64,000 nt of DNA, from NCBI GenBank assembly GCA_002704225.1, contig PAFU01000007.1, positions 53,668 to 117,667 of the forward strand, written 5' to 3'. This stretch comes from Gammaproteobacteria bacterium. Lineage in GTDB: Bacteria; Pseudomonadota; Gammaproteobacteria; Pseudomonadales; Azotimanducaceae. Positions 52,282 to 61,926 of the stretch are shown here, one piece after another. Each line of letters opens with the position of its first letter. Position 1 is the stretch's first letter. The position numbers were made by a program, and so were the translations under genes. The notes below the pieces were generated by a model. It was given only the letters and a program-made list of their open reading frames with translations, searched no databases and was not told the origin of the DNA.

Positions 52282-54165
52282 ATGCAATGGGATCTGATCA
52301 TCCGAAACGCCAAAGTGTTTGATGGCCATGGCGGTGCTGGTCGAGTAGGCGATGTGGCGATTAAAAACGGTAAGATCGCCGCCTTGGGCGGTCGATTGCC
52401 GACCGGAGAAAGCGAGGCTGTCCATGATGCGGACGGGCAGTGGTTGACTCCGGGTTTGCTGGACATCCACACCCACGAAGATTTAGAGGCTGAACTTGAC
52501 CCCGGCTTGCCCGAGGTGCTGCGGCACGGTACCACCAGTGTGGTTGTTGGTAATTGCAGTATTGGTTTGGCATTTGGCAATCAGCGTCAATCCACCTTGG
52601 ATCCAGCCCAAGACCCGATCGTTGACTGTTTTGCGCGGGTAGAGAATATTCCCAAGACCGTTTTGTCTAAGGCTGCTGATAAGGCCACATGGTCTAAGCC
52701 CGCTGAGTACCTCAGCCATTTGGATGGATTGCCGTTGTCTGCCAACATGGCCCCATTCCTACCCCATTCCATGCTGCGTATCGAAGTGATGGGGTTGCAA
52801 GACAGCGTCACCCGACAGCCCACACCCGCAGAGCTTGATCGTATGGCCGGTATTCTTGATGAGGCCATGCAAGAAGGGTACTTAGGGCTGTCCACCGACG
52901 GACTGCCACTGCACTTTTTGGCCAACGAGCCGAATTTAAGTAAACGCATCCCAACCCAATACGCGGAATTTGGCGAATATAAGAAGCTCACCGACGTGGT
53001 GCGCAAACACGATCGGGTCTGGCAGATGACTCCAGCAACCGATGACGGTGGTTTGACGGCACGGCTGTTTATGCTCAGCAGCGGCCGGCTTTACGGCAAG
53101 CCGCTGAAGGTGACGGCCTTGGCTGCCATCGACAGCGTGAATAACAGAAGTAATCTGGCTCGCGGGTTGCTCTTTGCCAACCTGCTGAACAGCAAGGCGT
53201 TACAGGGTGATTTCCGGCTGCAATGTTTGAGCGCCCCGTTTCGAGTGTATTCCGAGGGAGCGGTGAGTCCCTTGGCTGAGGCTGACCCGTTGCTGCGTCG
53301 GCTGATTGAAACCGAGTTAGAAGACGTGGAACGTCGCCGGGAGATATTGTCGGACCCGGAATTTATTGAGGCGTTTCGAGCCATGTGGTCGCGAGGCAAG
53401 AGCGGTTTCAATATCGGTCATCTCCGACGCAAGCTACGCCTTGAAAAAGAATTTCTGACCCGCGACCTCAACGACATGCAGATTTATCGGTCCAGTATCG
53501 CTTCTTGGCCGGGGCAGACCATGGCGTGGATTTATCACCGCTATAACGCGTGGTGTATCAACAGTGAGAGCATCGAAGAAGCGGCCGAGGCAGCGGCCTT
53601 TGCCGCCTTGGGCAAGGATATCCGGGACGACGGGGAATTTTTCCTCGGGCTTTTGCGGCACTTTGATACCGACCTGCACTGGTGCTATGTGGCGGCGAAT
53701 AAAGACCCGGGCGTCATCAAACGCTTGTTACTGCACCCGAAGCTGCTCCCTGGCTTTAACGACAGTGGTGCCCATGTCACCAACATGGCCTTCTTCGATG
53801 GTAATCTGCGAGCGCTGCAAATTGGTCTGGATGAATCCGAAGCATGTTTCAGTCACATGCTGTCGCGGCTGACCACTGAGCCGGCGGAATTCTTTGGGCT
53901 GCCGGATGTTGGCAGCCTCAAAGTCGGCAGTCGTGCGGATATGTTGCTGCTGAACCCCGAACAGTTGGCCACTTATGACGGTGAAGCCAGTGTGCAATAT
54001 CAGTATCGCGATGTGTTTGATTGCCACCAGTTGGTGAATCGATCAGATGGCGTGGTTGGCGGCGTGTATGTCGCTGGTCAACGGGTGTGGGATGGTGCCG
54101 ATTTTTGCGGGGAGCATGGACGGCGTTCGTTAGGTGGGGCGCTTAGAGCCGGGTCGGGTCAGTAG
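52282..54165 (+). CDS. D-aminoacylase-like amidohydrolase
   Basis: A 627-residue metal-dependent hydrolase of the N-acyl-D-amino-acid deacylase group. The strand-1 metal motif is LLDIHTHEDLEAE; the Cys ligand is in VVVGNCSIGLAFG; the catalytic Asp is in FNDSGAHVTNM; and SLKVGSRADMLLLNPEQL closes the barrel domain. It is longer than typical D-aminoacylases (about 480-500 aa), with an extra segment between about residues 300 and 420. Substrate unknown; these enzymes often hydrolyse cyclic amides or N-acyl compounds. It is followed by a strong hairpin. Confidence 0.82.
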   Translation: MQWDLIIRNAKVFDGHGGAGRVGDVAIKNGKIAALGGRLPTGESEAVHDADGQWLTPGLLDIHTHEDLEAELDPGLPEVLRHGTTSVVVGNCSIGLAFGNQRQSTLDPAQDPIVDCFARVENIPKTVLSKAADKATWSKPAEYLSHLDGLPLSANMAPFLPHSMLRIEVMGLQDSVTRQPTPAELDRMAGILDEAMQEGYLGLSTDGLPLHFLANEPNLSKRIPTQYAEFGEYKKLTDVVRKHDRVWQMTPATDDGGLTARLFMLSSGRLYGKPLKVTALAAIDSVNNRSNLARGLLFANLLNSKALQGDFRLQCLSAPFRVYSEGAVSPLAEADPLLRRLIETELEDVERRREILSDPEFIEAFRAMWSRGKSGFNIGHLRRKLRLEKEFLTRDLNDMQIYRSSIASWPGQTMAWIYHRYNAWCINSESIEEAAEAAAFAALGKDIRDDGEFFLGLLRHFDTDLHWCYVAANKDPGVIKRLLLHPKLLPGFNDSGAHVTNMAFFDGNLRALQIGLDESEACFSHMLSRLTTEPAEFFGLPDVGSLKVGSRADMLLLNPEQLATYDGEASVQYQYRDVFDCHQLVNRSDGVVGGVYVAGQRVWDGADFCGEHGRRSLGGALRAGSGQ

Positions 54166-54167
54166 CG

Positions 54168-54193
54168 CAGATGCCCGGAAGGCCGGGCATCTG
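54168..54193. terminator. Strong hairpin between convergent genes
   Basis: An 11-bp perfect stem, CAGATGCCCGG with CCGGGCATCTG, encloses an AAGG loop and starts 3 nt after the amidohydrolase stop. The convergent acyl-CoA dehydrogenase ends 20 nt further on, so it could terminate or protect transcripts from both sides. No T-run is present. Confidence 0.6.
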
Positions 54194-54213
54194 GCGGCTT
54201 AACGGATTGCGGA

Positions 54214-55374
54214 TCAGTCCTTGGGTTGCCCCAAAATCCGCTCGGCGATGATGTTGCGCTGAATGTTCGGCGTGCCGCCACCGATGACCACGTTGGGCCA
54301 GTTCAAGGCGCCCTTGGACCAACTGCCGTTATCCACAGCCTCTTCTCCACCTCGCAGCTGCAGCCCGGCTTGGCCGGATAGCTCGATGGCGAAGTCGTCC
54401 ATCTCGATTTCCAGACTGGCGCGATGCAGCTTGTTTACCGACGTTTCTGACGTCAGAGGCTCACCCTTGATCTGCTTGGTGAGATAGCGCAGGCCATTGT
54501 ATTTCATGGCGGAAATTTTGATCTCAAACTTCGCCACCGTGCGTCTAACCTTGGGGTCTTCGCTCGCAGGCTTGCCTTGCCGCTTGGTGTTTTTTACCAG
54601 CGTCTTCAGGTCATCCAGTTTGGCTTGCAGCTGGGTAACCTCGCCAATACTCGAGCGTTCGTTAGCCAGAGCCGACACGGTGACTTTCCAGCCTTCGCCT
54701 TCTGCGCCCAGCCGATTTTCAACGGGCACCTGTACGTCGGTGAAGAAAATTTCCGCAAAGTGTTTGTCGCCTGCCATGTTCTGAATGGGGCGAACTTCAA
54801 CCCCGGGAGCATCCATGGGCACTAAAAAGCAGGTGATGCCGTCGTGCTTGGACGTGACGTTAAAGTCGGTTCGGGTGAGCAAAATGATCCACTGGGACCA
54901 CGGTGCGCCGGTGGTCCAAATTTTCTGGCCGTTGACCAGATAATGATCGCCCTGGAGCTCGGCCTTGCATTGGATAGCGGCTAAGTCGGAACCGTGGTTT
55001 GGTTCAGAGTAACCGGTGCACCAAGTGACCTTGCTGTCCAAAATATCGGGGATGAACTTTTTCTTCTGCTCTTCCGTGCCGTATTCCATGATGCCGGGAC
55101 CGACCCAGGCCAGGCCCATCATTGATGTGCCCAACGGTGGTGCCTTGGCTAGGGACATTTCCTCTTTGAGGATGGCTTGTTCGATCAGCCCGCCGTCGCT
55201 GCCGCCGAATTCTTTGGGCCAAGCAAAACCGACCCAGCCCTTGGCTCGTACTTTTTCCAGCCAGGTGCCGAGGAAGTTTTTCTCGCGCTGCTCCTTGGGC
55301 GGCAGATTTTCAGCGATGAAGCTTCGTACTTCCTGTCGAAACGACTGTTCGTCGGGTGTGTAGTCAAAGTCCAT
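54214..55374 (-). CDS. Acyl-CoA dehydrogenase, larger subunit-type
   Basis: A 386-residue flavoprotein. It begins MDFDYTPDEQSFRQEVRSF, has the FAD/substrate stretches WCTGYSEPNHGSDLAAIQ and YLVNGQKIWTTGAPWSQW, and ends with GGGTPNIQRNIIAERILG. The usual YEG catalytic-glutamate motif is absent there; a Glu in ALANERSSIGE is the more likely base. Its ATG overlaps the TAA of the adjacent 367-residue paralogue by one base. That arrangement is typical of the alpha2-beta2 acyl-CoA dehydrogenases (FadE26-27, FadE28-29) of steroid side-chain degradation. Confidence 0.88.
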   Translation of the reverse strand: MDFDYTPDEQSFRQEVRSFIAENLPPKEQREKNFLGTWLEKVRAKGWVGFAWPKEFGGSDGGLIEQAILKEEMSLAKAPPLGTSMMGLAWVGPGIMEYGTEEQKKKFIPDILDSKVTWCTGYSEPNHGSDLAAIQCKAELQGDHYLVNGQKIWTTGAPWSQWIILLTRTDFNVTSKHDGITCFLVPMDAPGVEVRPIQNMAGDKHFAEIFFTDVQVPVENRLGAEGEGWKVTVSALANERSSIGEVTQLQAKLDDLKTLVKNTKRQGKPASEDPKVRRTVAKFEIKISAMKYNGLRYLTKQIKGEPLTSETSVNKLHRASLEIEMDDFAIELSGQAGLQLRGGEEAVDNGSWSKGALNWPNVVIGGGTPNIQRNIIAERILGQPKD

Positions 55375-56477
55375 TACAGACCTCCTAAAGTTGCAATTCT
55401 GTCCAGGTGGTAATCCGAGTCGCCATACATTGGGCGAGCCCACTTTGATCGTTTGAGATAGAGCTGGGCGTCGTAGTCGGCGGTAAAACCGATTGCCCCG
55501 TGCAGTCCGACGCCATCGATACCAATCTGCGCGAAGGCATCCGAGGCATAGCCCTTGGCCATGGAAACGGCCTTGGCCAGTTCTTCAGGACTGTCGTCTA
55601 CTGTCCAGGCTGCGAAGTAGCACAGCGAGCGATAGCTTTCCAAATCCACAAACATATCCGCTAAGCGATGTTTTACGCCCTGATATTGACCAATCGGCTT
55701 GCCGAACTGAATGCGTTCCTTGGCGTAGCCGTTGGTCATGGCGAGAATTGCGGCGCCCGCTCCCACCATTTCTGCGGTGGTGGCGACGCCGCCGCAATCC
55801 GTCAAAAAGGCTAATTGTTCTTCGCTCATGGGCAGTAAATCACTGCCGCTGATTTCAACGCCGTCAATGTCAACGCTGGCCATGGGCTTGGTGCTGTCGA
55901 TGGTGGGTTGCGCGGTGACCGTGACCTGATCCTTGCCCACGGCTGCCAGTGCGAGGCCGTCGGGGCCTTGGACTGCGAGCAGCAGATAGTCGGCGGCCAA
56001 CGCGTCGTTCACAAAGGGTTTTTTACCTTGCAGCACGAAGCCTTCGCCGTTGGCTTTGGCGCTGGCGGCGACAGCGGCAGGATTAATCCAATGGGCTTCG
56101 TCGTACAGGCCCAAGGTGACGACGGCTTCTCCAGACGCCATGGCGGGCAGCCAGCTCGCTTTTTGCGCTTCTGACGCGCAGGTCAAGATGGCTGTGCTGG
56201 CCAAGGCTTGAGAAGCGATAGGGAGCGGACATAATCCTTCGGCAGCAGCTTCTAAAACCACAATCAGGTCAATCCATTTGAGGCCCAACCCCCCGAAATT
56301 TTCAGGAATGGTGAGCCCTAGCCAGCCCAATTCAGCCGCTTGCTGCCACAGCGCCTGATCAAATGTGCTGTCGCTGTTTGATATATCTCGCACTCGACTC
56401 ATGGGGCAGGCTTCTTTCATGAAACGTTGCACCTGATCTTTCAGCAAGTTTTGTTCTTCGGTAAATCCAAAATTCAT
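55374..56477 (-). CDS. Acyl-CoA dehydrogenase, smaller subunit-type
   Basis: A 367-residue acyl-CoA dehydrogenase paralogue. MNFGFTEEQNLLKDQVQRFM starts the helical domain, and GVGLHGAIGFTADYDAQLYL ends it in the form seen in the non-catalytic or FAD-sharing subunit of heterotetrameric enzymes. No catalytic Glu could be placed at the YEG or helix-G positions. It probably pairs with the 386-residue partner just downstream (TAATG overlap). The third gene upstream on the same strand is the HSD4-type SDR, 32 nt away. Confidence 0.86.
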   Translation of the reverse strand: MNFGFTEEQNLLKDQVQRFMKEACPMSRVRDISNSDSTFDQALWQQAAELGWLGLTIPENFGGLGLKWIDLIVVLEAAAEGLCPLPIASQALASTAILTCASEAQKASWLPAMASGEAVVTLGLYDEAHWINPAAVAASAKANGEGFVLQGKKPFVNDALAADYLLLAVQGPDGLALAAVGKDQVTVTAQPTIDSTKPMASVDIDGVEISGSDLLPMSEEQLAFLTDCGGVATTAEMVGAGAAILAMTNGYAKERIQFGKPIGQYQGVKHRLADMFVDLESYRSLCYFAAWTVDDSPEELAKAVSMAKGYASDAFAQIGIDGVGLHGAIGFTADYDAQLYLKRSKWARPMYGDSDYHLDRIATLGGL

Positions 56478-56509
56478 AACAGTTCTCTAGATGTGATCAC
56501 TTAGGTTTC

Positions 56510-57385
56510 TTAGCCGCCACGCAACGGGTTCACCGGCGGCCATTGGTCTTTGCTTGCCAGAATTTTCTCGCCGATGTCGGCTACCGCCCACGGTTCTGCG
56601 TCGGCACTGGCTTGTGCGATGGGTGTGAGTTGCCAGCTGAGCAGAGAGACATTGTTGCCAGCCACCAGCCACTGTCGACCACTGATGTCTTTCGCTTCGT
56701 CGGTGCATAGCCAGACAACCGCCGGTGATACGGCTTCGGGTGGGAAGTTCTCTTGTATCTCTTCGGGCAGGATATCGGTGGTCAATCGAGAGGTGGCCGT
56801 AGGGGCAAGGACGTTCACCGTGATGCCGTATTTCACGCCTTCTAACCAAAGACAGCGCATGAAGCCCGCAATACCGGCCTTGGCTGCACCGTAATTGGTT
56901 TGACCAAAATTGCCCAGCAGACCGGATGTGGAGCTGGTCATGATGATACGCCCACCGGTGCCTTGTTCGAGCATTTGGTCGAAGGCCACCTTGGTGGTGA
57001 GATAGGTTCCGCGCAGATGCACGTCCAGCACCACATCCCACATATCATCGGTCATGTTCTTAAAGGACTTGTCACGCAAAATGCCTGCGTTGGCAATCAG
57101 GATGTCGATCTTGCCGTATTGGTTGACCGCTGCGTCGACCATGCCTTGTGCATCTTCTCGACTTGTCACGCTGCCGTAATGGGCAACGGCTTCGCCCCCG
57201 GCGGCGAGGATTTCGTCCACCACGCCGTCGGCCATCGATGTGCTTGCCCCGGTGCCGTCGCGCGCGCCGCCTAAATCGTTCACCACAACCTTGGCGCCTT
57301 CAGCAGCCAGCAGCCTGGCGTGGGCGCGGCCAAGTCCGCCACCAGCGCCCGTCACCAGCGCAACTTTACCGTCTAACATTCCCAT
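56510..57385 (-). CDS. SDR dehydrogenase, HSD4/multifunctional-enzyme type
   Basis: A 291-residue SDR closely related to the one at 45-911. TGAGGGLG is at residues 12-19, VNDLGGARDGTG follows, and the catalytic Tyr165 and Lys169 are in TNYGAAKAG at exactly the same numbers as its paralogue. It should be a 3-hydroxyacyl-CoA or hydroxysteroid dehydrogenase. ATG 57385 is preceded by GGGGAG at a good distance; the ATG at 57400 is less well placed. First gene of a minus-strand unit with the two acyl-CoA dehydrogenases, which supports a beta-oxidation role. Confidence 0.9.
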   Translation of the reverse strand: MGMLDGKVALVTGAGGGLGRAHARLLAAEGAKVVVNDLGGARDGTGASTSMADGVVDEILAAGGEAVAHYGSVTSREDAQGMVDAAVNQYGKIDILIANAGILRDKSFKNMTDDMWDVVLDVHLRGTYLTTKVAFDQMLEQGTGGRIIMTSSTSGLLGNFGQTNYGAAKAGIAGFMRCLWLEGVKYGITVNVLAPTATSRLTTDILPEEIQENFPPEAVSPAVVWLCTDEAKDISGRQWLVAGNNVSLLSWQLTPIAQASADAEPWAVADIGEKILASKDQWPPVNPLRGG

Positions 57386-57524
57386 GAAATTTCTCCCCAT
57401 ATCTGTCGTTGGTTCTCAATAGAACGGTTTTGATACTACCACCGGCATTCGTGCTGGGTCATTATCGAGGCCTTGCCCAGTTAACCCATGGTCAACCTGG
57501 GGGCCAAATGTTGGAGGGAGAAGA

Positions 57525-58277
57525 ATGGACGATTTACTGAATTTCACTGGCAAGGTCGCCTTGGTTACCGGCGGCAGCCGGGGACTTGGCCGGGAAATGG
57601 CATTGGCGTTGGCGGCGCGAGGTGCCGACGTCGTCATCACCAGCCGTAAGGCTGATGCGTGTGAGTCAGTGGCGGCGGAAATTGAAGCGCTGGGGCGTCA
57701 AGCCATGGCTTACGGCTGTCATGTGGGTCACTGGGGTGAGATCGATGCCATGGTTGAAGCGGCTTATGAACGCTTCGGCAAGGTGGACATTCTGATCAAT
57801 AATGCGGGGATGTCTCCGCTCTACGAATCTCTGTCGTCTATTTCGGAAGAGCTTTTTGACAAAGTGGTCGGGGTGAATCTGAAAGGGCCGTTTCGTTTGA
57901 TGGCGACGGTTGGCGAACGCATGGCCGCCGGAGAAGGCGGCAGTATTGTGAACATCAGCAGTATTGCGTCGCTGCAGCCTTCGCCGAATTCGGAACCCTA
58001 TGGTGCTGCGAAATCGGGATTGAATGCGCTGACTCGCTCCTTTGCTTTTGCTTTTGGGCCCAAGGTACGAGTGAATGGCATCGCTGCTGGGCCTTTTTTG
58101 ACCGATATTTCTAAGGCTTGGGATATGGTCTCTTTCGAGAAGCAGGCGAAGTCGCGCCATGCGCTGCAACGTGGCGGAGAGCCCGAGGAAATTGTTGGCG
58201 CGGCGTTGTACCTAGCGGGTCCTGGGGGCAGTTTCACCACCGGCACCGTCATCCGTGTTGATGGCGGTACGCCGTAG
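57525..58277 (+). CDS. SDR oxidoreductase, NADP-type
   Basis: A 250-residue classical SDR. TGGSRGLGREMALALAARG is the cofactor motif, and the SR in VVITSRKAD at the end of strand 2 favours NADP(H). NNAG and the catalytic pair in PYGAAKSGL are intact, and it ends VIRVDGGTP. Relatives include gluconate 5-dehydrogenase and FabG-like reductases. Divergent from the HSD4-type SDR across 139 nt, with GGAGGGAG just before ATG 57525. It ends 5 nt from the convergent gshB-like gene. Confidence 0.87.
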   Translation: MDDLLNFTGKVALVTGGSRGLGREMALALAARGADVVITSRKADACESVAAEIEALGRQAMAYGCHVGHWGEIDAMVEAAYERFGKVDILINNAGMSPLYESLSSISEELFDKVVGVNLKGPFRLMATVGERMAAGEGGSIVNISSIASLQPSPNSEPYGAAKSGLNALTRSFAFAFGPKVRVNGIAAGPFLTDISKAWDMVSFEKQAKSRHALQRGGEPEEIVGAALYLAGPGGSFTTGTVIRVDGGTP

Positions 58278-58282
58278 CGGGC

Positions 58283-59155
58283 TTAGGTTGCAGGAATGAA
58301 GCCTTCGGCGGCCTGCACCAAGGCTGGACCAAAGTCTTGGTCGTAGAGCCGGTTGAGCGTGCCAAGGCCGCCGGGGTTGGCGATGTTCACCTCCATGAGA
58401 ATATCGTCCACGGTGTCGACGGCCGCGAACCCGATATTTTGAGTTAACAGGTCCTTGGCGATAGCCTCTACGAGTGTCGATTGGTTATGGTCGAGCACCG
58501 TGACCTGTGCCTCGCCCTGTTGTGCCAGATTGGCGTGCAGTTGATCGGTTGGCACGCGCAGATAGCTGCCAATAATGCGACCCGCGACGACCAGAGAGCG
58601 GGTTTCCCCGAGAGCGACCTCCGGCAGAAAACGTTGCAGCACGAAGTAGTCGCCGGGGCGTTTGTGCATCTCAGTGATCACGGTCTGCGTTTCGTTCGGT
58701 TGCAGGTGCTTGACCCCTTCGCCAAAGCTACCGGCCAAGGGCTTAAGTATCCACTGTCCCGGTTCCGCCTGCATGGCGTCGATCAGCGTCTGTGGATCTG
58801 CGGCGATGTAGTGGCGGGCGGAATGCTCCCCCCAGGCCGCCTTACCATGCTTGAGTGCCAAGGCAGCGGGCGAATTGATGACTTTTCGCGGGGGCAGCTC
58901 GCTCATCAGTTGCAGCCAGTCGAAAAACCCTTGACGGGGACCGAAGCCTACGGGCCAGATCAAGTCGTAGTTGGCCAGTGCGTTGCCATTGCTGACAAGG
59001 CCGCTGGGCGTGCGATGGATCGAGTTGTGTTTGTTCTCGCTGACTTGCCAGCCAGCGTCACGAAACGCTCTGGGTAATGTTCGGGCGTTGTCGTTGCCCT
59101 GCCGGTTGCCCTGCGAATGTGGTGAGATCAAAAACAGTATCTGAGGCCTGGGCAT
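58283..59155 (-). CDS. gshB: Glutathione synthetase-like ATP-grasp ligase
   Basis: A 290-residue ATP-grasp enzyme. The N-terminal domain holds ANYDLIWPVGFGPRQGFFDW and VINSPAALALKHGKAAW; the ATP-grasp part has WILKPLAGSFGEGVKHL, VLQRFLPEVALGETRSLVV and LMEVNIANPGGLGTLNRL, which parallel GshB. It should join gamma-glutamylcysteine and glycine. The start is placed at MPRPQILFLISP (ATG 59155). It is shorter than E. coli GshB (316 aa), and no gshA is nearby, so a related ATP-grasp ligase is possible. Confidence 0.7.
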   Translation of the reverse strand: MPRPQILFLISPHSQGNRQGNDNARTLPRAFRDAGWQVSENKHNSIHRTPSGLVSNGNALANYDLIWPVGFGPRQGFFDWLQLMSELPPRKVINSPAALALKHGKAAWGEHSARHYIAADPQTLIDAMQAEPGQWILKPLAGSFGEGVKHLQPNETQTVITEMHKRPGDYFVLQRFLPEVALGETRSLVVAGRIIGSYLRVPTDQLHANLAQQGEAQVTVLDHNQSTLVEAIAKDLLTQNIGFAAVDTVDDILMEVNIANPGGLGTLNRLYDQDFGPALVQAAEGFIPAT

Positions 59156-59260
59156 CCGGCTTTCCGCAGCGCATTGAGTGGTGCAGTGAATCAGGCCACA
59201 AATCGCTGATTTGTGACAGCCCAAGGTTTGGATTTATGATCGGCTTCCGAATCTACCGCG

Positions 59261-60325
59261 GTGGCTAAATTGAGCAGCAAAATTGACACTCTTCCCGATT
59301 ACTCGCTCGCGCCAGAAGACGTGCCGCTGGTTGGCAGCCCGGTGTTGGACGACGCTGAGCGCGATATGCTCAAGTCCCGTATTGCCGAAAGCTTGCAGCG
59401 TCAGGGTATGGCACTGGTTGCCCATTACTATGTCGATGGCGATATCCAAGATTTAGCGGAACAAACCGGTGGCTGCGTGTCCGACTCGCTGGAAATGGCG
59501 CGTTTCGGTCGTGACCATTCTGCCGAACAGCTGGTAGTAGCCGGTGTGCGCTTTATGGGCGAAACAGCAAAAATTCTATCGCCGGAGAAGCGCGTATTCA
59601 TGCCAACGCTGGAGGCGGAGTGCTCGCTGGATTTGGGTTGTCCGCCGGATGCTTTTGCGGAATTTACGGCTCTGCACCCGGATCGCACTGTTGTGGTGTA
59701 CGCCAATACGTCCGCTCAGGTCAAAGCCTTGGCGGATTGGGTCGTCACCAGCAGTTGTGCGCTGGACATCGTCAGCAGCCTCAAGGCCAAGGGCGAAAAA
59801 ATACTGTGGGCCCCGGACAAACATCTGGGTCGTTACATTCAAGCCCAAACCCAAGCCGATATGTTGCTGTGGAGCGGTGCCTGTGTCGTCCACGAAGAAT
59901 TTAAGTCTCAGGCGTTGGAAGACCTGAGAAAGGTTTATCCCGATGCCGGTGTTTTGGTGCACCCAGAGTCACCGAGTTCTGTGATTGCCTCGGCAGATGT
60001 CGTGGGTTCCACCAAGGCCATTGTCGATGCGGCGGCTGCCATGCCGAATGACACTTTTATCGTGGCAACGGATCGAGGGATCTTTCACAAGCTGCGCCAG
60101 CAGAATCCGACCAAGACCTTTATCGAGGCGCCCACGGCGGGAGATGGTGCGACTTGTCGCTCCTGCGCCCACTGCCCTTGGATGGCAATGAATGAGCTCA
60201 GGGCATTAGACCGAGTGTTGAGGGACGCTGAATATCGCAACCAATGCGAGATCCATGTGGACCCGGAATTGGGTCAAAGGGCCAAACGGCCGTTGGATCG
60301 AATGCTGGCCTTTCAGGCTCGTTAA
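59261..60325 (+). CDS. nadA: Quinolinate synthase
   Basis: A 354-residue [4Fe-4S] enzyme. [21 protein letters not shown] is the substrate site; conserved cysteines lie in [24 protein letters not shown] and [14 protein letters not shown]. It condenses iminoaspartate with dihydroxyacetone phosphate in NAD synthesis. The start is GTG 59261. It converges on the M48 protease gene with a 4-nt overlap. nadB is not in the window. Confidence 0.94.
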   Translation: MAKLSSKIDTLPDYSLAPEDVPLVGSPVLDDAERDMLKSRIAESLQRQGMALVAHYYVDGDIQDLAEQTGGCVSDSLEMARFGRDHSAEQLVVAGVRFMGETAKILSPEKRVFMPTLEAECSLDLGCPPDAFAEFTALHPDRTVVVYANTSAQVKALADWVVTSSCALDIVSSLKAKGEKILWAPDKHLGRYIQAQTQADMLLWSGACVVHEEFKSQALEDLRKVYPDAGVLVHPESPSSVIASADVVGSTKAIVDAAAAMPNDTFIVATDRGIFHKLRQQNPTKTFIEAPTAGDGATCRSCAHCPWMAMNELRALDRVLRDAEYRNQCEIHVDPELGQRAKRPLDRMLAFQAR

Positions 60326-61824
60326 CCCCGAGTCGCGCGAATTTCCGTGCGCAGATTTTGAATGCGCTGGGTCAGTTTGGCGTGCAGCTGCCGATTGCCG
60401 CCTGCGACCAAGTTCTTAGCGTACTCCAAATGTTGAATCGCTCGATGCGGCGCACCGTTTAGGTAGAAAAATTCAGCTCTGGCGAGATGTACATCGACCA
60501 CGTTGCCAGCCAATCCCGATGTTTCTGCCAGTTCGAACCAGACCAGCGGGTCGTGTGGCCGTTGCCGAGAGATCTGTTTGTAGATGCGTTCCGCCCCAGC
60601 GTATTCCTGATCCGCAATAAGGGCTTGTGCGTGCAGCATGGATAGCGGATAGCTGTCGGGATAGAAGGTGAGGGCGCGGCCCAGCAGTTCGTTCGCTTGC
60701 TCTGTGCGTTCGGCGTTGATCAACAGTTCGGCGTATGCCCCAACATACAGGACGCTTTGCGGGTTGCGCTCATACAGTTCCTCGACCAGTTGTAGCGCCT
60801 CGTCGTGTTGATCATCGCGGCTTAATGCCAGCGCCAAGCCATATTTCATGGCCAGATCATTGGGGGCTCTTGTCAGCGATTTACGGAAGTTCGCGACATC
60901 GAATGCTGGGTTGTCGCTGTAATTTTGCTGGGCTCTGATCCGAGCGATTTGATAATCCAGTGCCAAGGTTGGATCGATGGGTTTGGCCTCACCGTAACTG
61001 CGTGCTTGGTTTTTGGCATCGCTGATTCGGCTCTCGGAAAGCGGGTGCGTAAGCAAAAATTCCGGTGGACGTTTGGTGAATCGATACGCCTGCTGCATAC
61101 GTTCAAACATCCTCGCCATGGCGTTGGGGTCGATGTCCGCTCGCACCAGAGTGCTGAGACCGACCCGGTCTGCCTCCTGCTCCCGCTCGCGGCTGAATCG
61201 CAGTTGATTTGACTGGCCGATGGCCTGAGCCGTTGTCAGAGCAGCCAACCCTGCATCAGAGCCGCCAGCCGCGCCAACCAAAACAGCCGCAAGCAAGCCG
61301 ATCATCGTGGGTACCGATGCGGCTTGTTGCGCTTGAATGCCGCGAGCGAAGTGACGTTGGCTCAAGTGGGCCATTTCGTGCGCAATAACGGATGAGTATT
61401 CGGCAACGTCCTCGGCATAGATCAGCAAGCCGAGGTTGATGCCGATAATGCCGCCGGGTGCAGCAAAGGCATTGATGTTCGGGTTGTCGACGACGACGAC
61501 GGCTTGTAGCGGTTGCCGCATGTCCGAATATTGGGCCAGATTTCGAATATGCTGTTCGACGTAATACTGGATCAGGACGTCATCGGCCATCGGCAATGCG
61601 GCATTGATTTGCTTGAGGAAGACCGAGCCGATTTGGGCCTCCATCTGCGGCGATACGATACTGGATGAGCCATCGCCCAGACTGGGGAGATTGTGAGGGT
61701 TCGATGCAGTGGCTGGCATCATAAGCGACACCATCAGGCACGAAAGTGCGATAACGGAGCGAGCCCGGCGGGGTGCAGATGGCGGCTGATGCCGATGTTG
61801 TGGGTGGGTCTTGGTTGCAGCCAT
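60322..61824 (-). CDS. bepA: BepA-like M48 metalloprotease with TPR domain
   Basis: A 500-residue periplasmic protease. A signal peptide (hydrophobic part about residues 23-38, ending PATA-S) is followed by the M48 domain with the zinc motif HEMAH at 149-153 and [14 protein letters not shown] as the third ligand. The C-terminal half is TPR repeats ([20 protein letters not shown] and others). BepA assists LptD and BAM assembly and degrades stalled outer-membrane proteins. ATG 61824 was chosen; the frame is open further but without a signal. Length and domain order match BepA (487 aa). Confidence 0.87.
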   Translation of the reverse strand: MAATKTHPQHRHQPPSAPRRARSVIALSCLMVSLMMPATASNPHNLPSLGDGSSSIVSPQMEAQIGSVFLKQINAALPMADDVLIQYYVEQHIRNLAQYSDMRQPLQAVVVVDNPNINAFAAPGGIIGINLGLLIYAEDVAEYSSVIAHEMAHLSQRHFARGIQAQQAASVPTMIGLLAAVLVGAAGGSDAGLAALTTAQAIGQSNQLRFSREREQEADRVGLSTLVRADIDPNAMARMFERMQQAYRFTKRPPEFLLTHPLSESRISDAKNQARSYGEAKPIDPTLALDYQIARIRAQQNYSDNPAFDVANFRKSLTRAPNDLAMKYGLALALSRDDQHDEALQLVEELYERNPQSVLYVGAYAELLINAERTEQANELLGRALTFYPDSYPLSMLHAQALIADQEYAGAERIYKQISRQRPHDPLVWFELAETSGLAGNVVDVHLARAEFFYLNGAPHRAIQHLEYAKNLVAGGNRQLHAKLTQRIQNLRTEIRATRG

Positions 61825-61926
61825 ACCTAAATAGTACGCGAAAGCCCGGTGGAGTGGATGATAAAACCGTCGCATAGCGCGCTGTCTGTAGGCCAAGTTC
61901 TTGGGGTGCTGTGTTACATTGGCAGG

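Noticed and set aside
56487..57041. A 184-codon second frame in the HSD4-type SDR gene
   Set aside because: Overlaps the SDR on the same strand out of frame; Arg/His-rich shadow composition.
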